Made by a program: the position numbers and the translations under genes | Assembly (NCBI GenBank): GCA_029237685.1 | Contig: JAQZBV010000016.1 | Location: 1 to 35,259 of the forward strand | DNA length: 35,259 nt | DNA from: Cytophagaceae bacterium | GTDB taxonomy: Bacteria; Bacteroidota; Bacteroidia; Cytophagales; Cytophagaceae | Direction: 5' to 3' | The notes under the pieces: generated by a model | Told to the model about the DNA's origin: nothing | The model's database searches: none | What the model saw: only the letters and a program-made list of their open reading frames with translations | Part shown: positions 35,181 through 35,259 of the stretch, piece by piece | How positions within the stretch are numbered: position 1 is the stretch's first letter | Layout: every line of letters starts with the position of its first letter

Positions 35181-35259
35181 AACTAACAACTAACAACTAA
35201 CAACTAACAACTAACAACTAACAACTAACAACTAACAACTAACAACTAACAACTAACAA
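35181..35259 (+). repeat. (AACTAAC)11 microsatellite running off the right edge
   Basis: Eleven full copies plus two bases to the end of the window, preceded by ATTATTTTTAT. Its orientation is opposite to the tract at 35049-35085, with 95 bp between. The real length is unknown because the window ends here. Confidence 0.95.

Overview
The window comes from a member of the Bacteroidota. The evidence is two kinds of type IX secretion (T9SS) C-terminal sorting domains (PNP-type and CHU_C-type), promoter candidates of the TTTG / TAnnTTTG kind, a near absence of Shine-Dalgarno sequences, lipoprotein signals, and intergenic repeats built on CCCCTAAATCCCC. I do not name a genus. No rRNA, tRNA or CRISPR array was seen.

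Left part (1-7.6 kb), housekeeping: a partial 1-Cys peroxiredoxin, a dihydrolipoamide-dehydrogenase-like flavoprotein that lacks both active-site cysteines, a membrane-anchored coiled-coil protein, a VOC/glyoxalase-fold protein, a YbiT-type ABC-F ATPase with only one intact composite ATP site, an APC-family amino acid permease, and an ArsC/YffB-like protein whose start codon directly follows seven copies of AACTAAC.

Accessory island (7.6-15.6 kb): AT-rich and decayed. Short orphan genes (a truncated lipoprotein, a two-helix membrane protein, a second lipoprotein, another membrane protein), an IS1-family transposase, a broken ORF tail and a doubly frameshifted RelE/ParE-type toxin-antitoxin pair are separated by two repeat families. 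One is a REP-like unit (core CGTTGGCG plus two hairpins whose stems change in compensating fashion between copies). The other is a pair of direct repeats (GTATCAAAA...AGGT) 155-156 bp apart enclosing a terminator-like hairpin. A Crp/Fnr-type regulator and a large, GC-richer secreted M6 metalloprotease with a chitin-binding module sit inside this island. The cassette-like alternation of orphan gene and conserved spacer is the most unusual structure in the window.

Secreted-protein block (15.6-23 kb): two tandem, translationally coupled paralogues (LRR, Ig-like, CHU_C sorting domain), a MITE-like element, and a 1090-residue beta-helix protein with a T9SS tail on the other strand.

Right part (23-35.3 kb): a probable MscS / cytoplasmic alpha-amylase / SMP-30 operon (+), then, on the minus strand, an MsbA-like ABC exporter, mfd, a PhoX-like secreted phosphatase candidate and an unassigned propeller-like protein. 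AACTAAC heptamer tracts recur beside the starts of the last two genes and run off the right edge.
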